From NCBI GenBank assembly GCA_003488005.1, contig DNND01000075.1:11918-18725 (forward strand): a DNA stretch of 6,808 nucleotides, read 5' to 3'. This DNA comes from Blastocatellia bacterium. GTDB lineage: Bacteria > Acidobacteriota > Blastocatellia > Pyrinomonadales > Pyrinomonadaceae. Within the stretch, counting starts at the first letter, position 1. Every line of letters starts with the position of its first letter. A program made the position numbers and the translations under genes. This document shows, in pieces, positions 5,176 to 6,808 of this stretch. The notes under the pieces are model-generated. The model ran no database searches and was not told the origin of the DNA. It saw only the letters and a program-made list of their open reading frames with translations.

Positions 5176-6747
5176 ATGAGCAAACCACTTGAAAAGACAA
5201 TTGATCAACACGAAGACGAACCAGCGCAAACTCTTTCGGTATGGATGGATACTGGCGCTATTCCACTTGAGACGCCATTGACCGAACGAGTTAACGCAGA
5301 CGTGTGCATCGTGGGCGCCGGCATCGCCGGTATGACCACCGCTTACCTGTTGGCGCGCGAAGGCAAGTCGGTGGCGGTGGTTGATGATGGTCCAATTGGT
5401 GGCGGTATGACGGGGCGAACGACTGCTCATCTGGTTAACGCACTCGACGATCGTTACTTCGAATTGGAACGGTTGCATGGCGAAGACGGCGCGCGACTCG
5501 CCGCCGAAAGTCACACAGCTGCTATTGATAAGGTTGAGCAAATAGTTAACGATGAAAAAATCGCTTGCGAGTTTGAACGGCTCGACGGTTACCTGTTTGT
5601 GCCGCCGCGTGCTTCAAAGAAAATCCTTGACGATGAATTGGCCGCAGTCCACCGAGCGGGTTTGACCAATATTGTAAAAGTTGAACGCGTGCCCTGGGAT
5701 TCCTACGACACTGGACCGGCGCTGAGATTTCCGCGCCAGGCGCAGTTTCATCCGCTCAAGTATTTGGCCGGCCTGGCGAATGCGATAAAGGCAAAGGGCG
5801 GGCGCATCTACACTGAAAGCCATGCGAAGGAAATCGAGGGGGGCAAGAAGGCGCGGGTCGAAACCAACGGCGGCGGAGTTGTAACCGCGGACGCTGTGGT
5901 GATTGCAACCAACAGTCCGGTTAACGATCTGATCGCGATTCACACCAAACAAGCCGGGTACCAAACTTACGTCATAGGCGCGCGCATTCCGCGCGGCTCA
6001 GTGAAACGCGGACTCTACTGGGACACGCCCGATCCGTATCATTACATTCGCGTTGAAACAGTGGGTAGAGGCGCAGCCGCTTACGATGTTTTGATTGTTG
6101 GTGGAGAAGATCATAAGACGGGACAAAAGGACGACGCTGGTAAACGTTTTGGCGCGCTCGAGCGCTGGACGCGGAATCGTTTTCCGATGATCGAAGGCAT
6201 TGAGTATCGCTGGTCTGGCGAAGTCATGGAACCGATCGATGGGTTGGCATTCATTGGACGGAATCCGATGGACTCGAAAAATATTTACATTGCCACCGGC
6301 GATTCCGGCAATGGCATGACGCATGGAACCATTGCGGGAATGCTTTTGACGGACATGATTGTGGGTCGCAAAAACGATTGGGAGTCGATTTACGATCCCT
6401 CGCGCATCACGCTGAAAGCGCTCGGCGAGTTTGCGAAGGAGAATCTGAATGTTGCGGCTCAATACAAGGATTTGATCTTCGGCGCAGACGTTGATTCAGA
6501 ATCCGAAATTAAGGCAGGGTCGGGCGCAGTCATCTCGCGAGGGTTGCACAAAGTTGCAGTCTATCGTGACGCAGAAGGCGCGCTGCACGAACGTTCTGCT
6601 GTCTGCCGGCACCTCGGATGCATCGTTAACTGGAACACTTTGGAAAATACCTGGGACTGCCCGTGTCACGGTTCTCGCTACGATACGCTGGGCCACGTGA
6701 TTCAGGGACCGGCGAATAGCGACTTGCCGCCGGTGGAAGACGAGTAG
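5176..6747 (+). CDS. FAD-dependent oxidoreductase with C-terminal Rieske [2Fe-2S] domain
   Basis: A 523-residue two-domain redox protein. Residues about 40-400 form a DAO-type FAD domain: the dinucleotide-binding VCIVGAGIAGMTTAYLL (43-59; GxGxxG at 47-52), Asp70 at the end of the second strand, and a second FAD-contacting segment IYIATGDSGNGMTHG (370-384). Residues about 430-523 form a Rieske domain with cluster ligands Cys477 and His479 (CRHLGC) and Cys495 and His498 (CPCHGS). The extra Cys482 and Cys497 are those that form a disulfide in bc1/b6f-type Rieske proteins. Electrons probably pass between FAD and the iron-sulfur cluster; substrate and partner are unknown. No signal peptide or membrane segment is seen, so it is probably cytoplasmic. 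The ATG at 5176 has GAGA 5 bases upstream and gives a family-like N terminus; an ATG at 5131 (538 aa) is the alternative. It stands alone on the plus strand, divergent from the ligase. Confidence 0.93.
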   Translation: MSKPLEKTIDQHEDEPAQTLSVWMDTGAIPLETPLTERVNADVCIVGAGIAGMTTAYLLAREGKSVAVVDDGPIGGGMTGRTTAHLVNALDDRYFELERLHGEDGARLAAESHTAAIDKVEQIVNDEKIACEFERLDGYLFVPPRASKKILDDELAAVHRAGLTNIVKVERVPWDSYDTGPALRFPRQAQFHPLKYLAGLANAIKAKGGRIYTESHAKEIEGGKKARVETNGGGVVTADAVVIATNSPVNDLIAIHTKQAGYQTYVIGARIPRGSVKRGLYWDTPDPYHYIRVETVGRGAAAYDVLIVGGEDHKTGQKDDAGKRFGALERWTRNRFPMIEGIEYRWSGEVMEPIDGLAFIGRNPMDSKNIYIATGDSGNGMTHGTIAGMLLTDMIVGRKNDWESIYDPSRITLKALGEFAKENLNVAAQYKDLIFGADVDSESEIKAGSGAVISRGLHKVAVYRDAEGALHERSAVCRHLGCIVNWNTLENTWDCPCHGSRYDTLGHVIQGPANSDLPPVEDE

Positions 6748-6785
6748 ACAGTAGGCAGACGAAATGAAAAACCGCAACGCAGGCT

Positions 6786-6808
6786 ATGAAGTCAGTACCA
6801 CCACGCGG
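6786..6808 (+). repeat. Palindromic intergenic repeat, copy 4 (cut by window edge)
   Basis: ATGAAGTCAGTACC (6786-6799) matches the repeat core at 3601-3614 in 13 of 14 bases, and the following bases (ACCACGCGG) resemble a diverged continuation of the unit. It begins 38 bases behind the stop codon of the oxidoreductase and points in the same direction as that gene. The window ends inside it. Confidence 0.6.

Noticed and set aside
5998..6462. Long minus-strand frame opposite the oxidoreductase (also those at 5614-5964 and 5152-5541)
   Set aside because: Antisense shadows of a well-supported gene, without recognisable domains.

Overview
The window reads as a fragment of chromosome from a soil-type, medium-GC bacterium. 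The phylum is not certain. The protein mix and the abundant short intergenic repeats (a palindromic repeat, heptanucleotide arrays) would fit Acidobacteriota, possibly Blastocatellia. That is inferred from general resemblance; there is no rRNA or other decisive marker here.

Layout. Five genes lie on the minus strand and one on the plus strand. Reading the minus strand in the direction of transcription (right to left): an ATP-dependent DNA ligase of the LigC type (4744-3740); a 624-base gene-free stretch full of inverted repeats (3739-3116); a PIG-L/LmbE-family deacetylase-like protein with an altered catalytic motif (3115-2249); a small BON-like plus LysM protein resembling Kbp/YgaU (2165-1677); the Holliday-junction resolvase RuvC (1403-849); and a secreted SH3-like protein of unknown function 59 bases or less behind ruvC (stop at 64). 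Diverging from the ligase, across a 431-base spacer that holds a 15-unit heptamer array, is a 523-residue FAD-dependent oxidoreductase with a C-terminal Rieske [2Fe-2S] domain (5176-6747, plus strand).

How the genes relate. RuvC and LigC both act on DNA recombination or repair, but they are separated by unrelated genes and no RuvA, RuvB, Ku or LigD polymerase is present. They do not form an obvious shared system. Probable co-transcribed pairs are ruvC with the SH3-like gene, and the PIG-L gene with the LysM gene.

The most unusual content is non-coding. A palindromic repeat with core ATGAGGTCAGTACC occurs four times: cut off at both window ends and as an inverted pair just behind the ligase gene. 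Three of the four copies lie close behind a stop codon, in the same orientation as the gene they follow. The same window has a nested inverted repeat flanked by TA that could be a small non-autonomous element, and heptanucleotide arrays in two intergenic regions. I found no tRNA, rRNA, CRISPR array, transposase gene or convincing complete new gene system.
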